A DNA stretch of 25,582 nucleotides from an uncultured Veillonella sp. (GTDB lineage Bacteria > Bacillota > Negativicutes > Veillonellales > Veillonellaceae): assembly GCA_900757715.1 (NCBI GenBank), contig CAAEOZ010000068.1, positions 1 to 25,582 on the forward strand. The letters are read 5' to 3'. Below the pieces are notes generated by a model. The model had not been told where the DNA came from and searched no databases. It was given only the letters and a program-made list of their open reading frames with translations. Shown here in pieces: positions 24,262 through 25,582 of the stretch. A program made the position numbers and the translations under genes. How positions within the stretch are numbered: the stretch's first letter is position 1; each line of letters opens with the position of its first letter.

Positions 24262-25473
24262 ATGGGTAAAGCAAATAAAGTAGTACTCGCATATTCTGGT
24301 GGTTTAGATACTTCTGTTATCATTCCTTGGTTGAAAGAAAACTATGGCGCTGAAGTTATTGCTGTGTGTGTAGACTTGGGCCAACCTGAGGATTATGATG
24401 CAGTTGAGAAAAAAGCGATCAAATCTGGTGCTTCTAAAGCGTATATTGTTGACGCTAAGGAAGAGTTTGTAAAAGATTATATTTGGCCTACTGTAAAAGC
24501 TGGTGCAATCTACGAAGGTAAATATTTATTAGGTACATCCTTCGCGAGACCTTTAATCGGTAAAATCCTTGTAGATATTGCCGAAAAAGAAGGCGCAGAT
24601 GCAATCGCTCATGGTGCGACTGGTAAAGGTAATGACCAAGTTCGTTTTGAGTTGACTATCAAAGCATTGGCTCCTAACATGAAAATCATCGCGCCTTGGA
24701 GAGAGTGGGATTTGAAATCCCGTACAGACTGCATGGAATATGCTGCTAAACATGATATTCCAGTTGTAGCTACAAAAAAACATCCGTATTCCATGGACCA
24801 AAACGTATGGCATTTATCCCATGAAGGCGGCGATCTTGAAAATCCAGCAAATGCTCCTAAAGATGATGTGTACTTGGTAACACATACACCTGAACAAGCT
24901 CCAGATGAAGCTGGTTATGTCACTGTATCCTTTAAAGAAGGTGTACCTGTAGCCGTAGACGGTCAAGAAGGCACCCCATTACAAATATTAGAAAAACTCA
25001 ACGAAATTGGCGCACACTATGGTGTAGGCGTTGTAGATATCGTTGAAAATAGATTGGTAGGTATGAAATCCCGTGGCGTTTATGAAAACCCAGGTGGCTC
25101 CATCATCATGTATGCTCACAGAGAACTTGAATACCTCTGCTTAGATAGAGCTACATACCACTACAAAGAACTCATTGCTAACAAATACGCTGAACTCGTA
25201 TATGATGGCATGTGGTTTGCACCATTGATGAACGCATTACAAGCGTTTGTTGATGAAACTCAAAAAACTGTAACCGGTGAAGTAAAACTTAAATTGTACA
25301 AAGGAAATATCATTTCTGCGGGCAGCACCTCCCCTTATTCCTTGTATAGCGAAGATTTCGTAACATTTGAAGAAGATGATGTATACGATCAATCTGATGC
25401 AGAAGGCTTCATTAACTTGTTCGGTTTACCTCTCAAAATTAACGCATTGATGAAAGAGAAAGCAGGTAAATAA
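24262..25473 (+). CDS. argG: Argininosuccinate synthase
   Basis: This cytoplasmic enzyme joins citrulline and aspartate with ATP to make argininosuccinate, the penultimate step of arginine synthesis. The 403 residues have the normal length. AYSGGLDTSVI at residues 10-20 is the PP-loop ATP motif, and AHGATGKGNDQVRFE and SRGVYENPGG are family-conserved binding segments. GAGGTG precedes ATG 24262. Its stop overlaps the argH start as TAATG, a tight translational couple. Base composition returns to that of the housekeeping genes after the A/T-rich island upstream. Confidence 0.97.
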   Translation: MGKANKVVLAYSGGLDTSVIIPWLKENYGAEVIAVCVDLGQPEDYDAVEKKAIKSGASKAYIVDAKEEFVKDYIWPTVKAGAIYEGKYLLGTSFARPLIGKILVDIAEKEGADAIAHGATGKGNDQVRFELTIKALAPNMKIIAPWREWDLKSRTDCMEYAAKHDIPVVATKKHPYSMDQNVWHLSHEGGDLENPANAPKDDVYLVTHTPEQAPDEAGYVTVSFKEGVPVAVDGQEGTPLQILEKLNEIGAHYGVGVVDIVENRLVGMKSRGVYENPGGSIIMYAHRELEYLCLDRATYHYKELIANKYAELVYDGMWFAPLMNALQAFVDETQKTVTGEVKLKLYKGNIISAGSTSPYSLYSEDFVTFEEDDVYDQSDAEGFINLFGLPLKINALMKEKAGK

Positions 25474-25582
25474 TGGCTAAATTGTGGGGCGGGCGTTTCA
25501 CAAAAGGCACTGATAAAGCGGTAGAGGATTTTACATCCTCTATCGCTTTTGATGCGCGGATGTACGCCGAAGATATTGCAGG
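25473..25582 (+). CDS. argH: Argininosuccinate lyase, 5' part only
   Basis: The first 36 codons are present before the window ends. The N-terminus MAKLWGGRFTKGTDKAVEDF and the following FTSSIAFDARMYAEDI are characteristic of argininosuccinate lyase, which splits argininosuccinate into arginine and fumarate. The ATG overlaps the argG stop by one base. Confidence 0.93.
   Translation, partial: MAKLWGGRFTKGTDKAVEDFTSSIAFDARMYAEDIA

Overview
The window looks like a chromosomal segment of a Veillonella-like member of the Negativicutes, a diderm Firmicute. This is inferred from gene content, not from a search. Firmicute-type genes (a CymR-like Rrf2 regulator, an HPr with Ser46, a CsoR-type repressor) sit beside outer-membrane machinery (a two-partner secretion pair) and DAP-type cell-wall genes. 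Base composition is moderately AT-rich, and intergenic regions are very AT-rich.

Layout. (1) 1-1765: the tail of an unknown gene and its terminator, then an Rrf2 regulator and cysteine synthase cysK in one short operon with a good promoter and terminator. (2) 1834-5321, minus strand: a very large secreted protein made of a signal peptide, a P/Q/T-rich segment, a long Q/A/E/R helical stalk built on 60-bp tandem repeats, a TolA-like A/K/E segment, and a C-terminal alpha/beta-hydrolase that resembles bacterial tannases. (3) 5497-11010, minus strand: a compact cluster dapF - nhaC-like - fruK - fruA, linking DAP epimerase, a Na+/H+ antiporter and fructose uptake. It ends in an unusual nested palindrome. 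(4) 11328-13485, plus strand: ptsI and ptsH, the general PTS proteins that would energise FruA. (5) 13579-14998: a convergent CsoR-type metal sensor and a monofunctional peptidoglycan glycosyltransferase. (6) 15161-24050: the accessory island. It has a promoter, a TpsB/FhaC outer-membrane transporter, a 2068-residue TpsA/CdiA-like exoprotein with an unrecognised C-terminal domain, and a small overlapping downstream gene encoding a membrane-anchored protein. This is the layout of a contact-dependent inhibition (CDI) toxin-immunity locus. (7) 24096-25582: arginine biosynthesis, argG and the start of argH, which overlap as TAATG.

The main candidate for something undescribed is the CDI-like C-terminal domain (from about residue 1741) with its partner at 23175-24050; I could not assign either to a known toxin or immunity family. 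The second is the stalked tannase-like esterase. The third is a 43-47 bp palindrome found twice, each time nested inside the stem of a terminator; one copy is flanked by a 10-bp direct repeat, as if it had inserted into the terminator loop.
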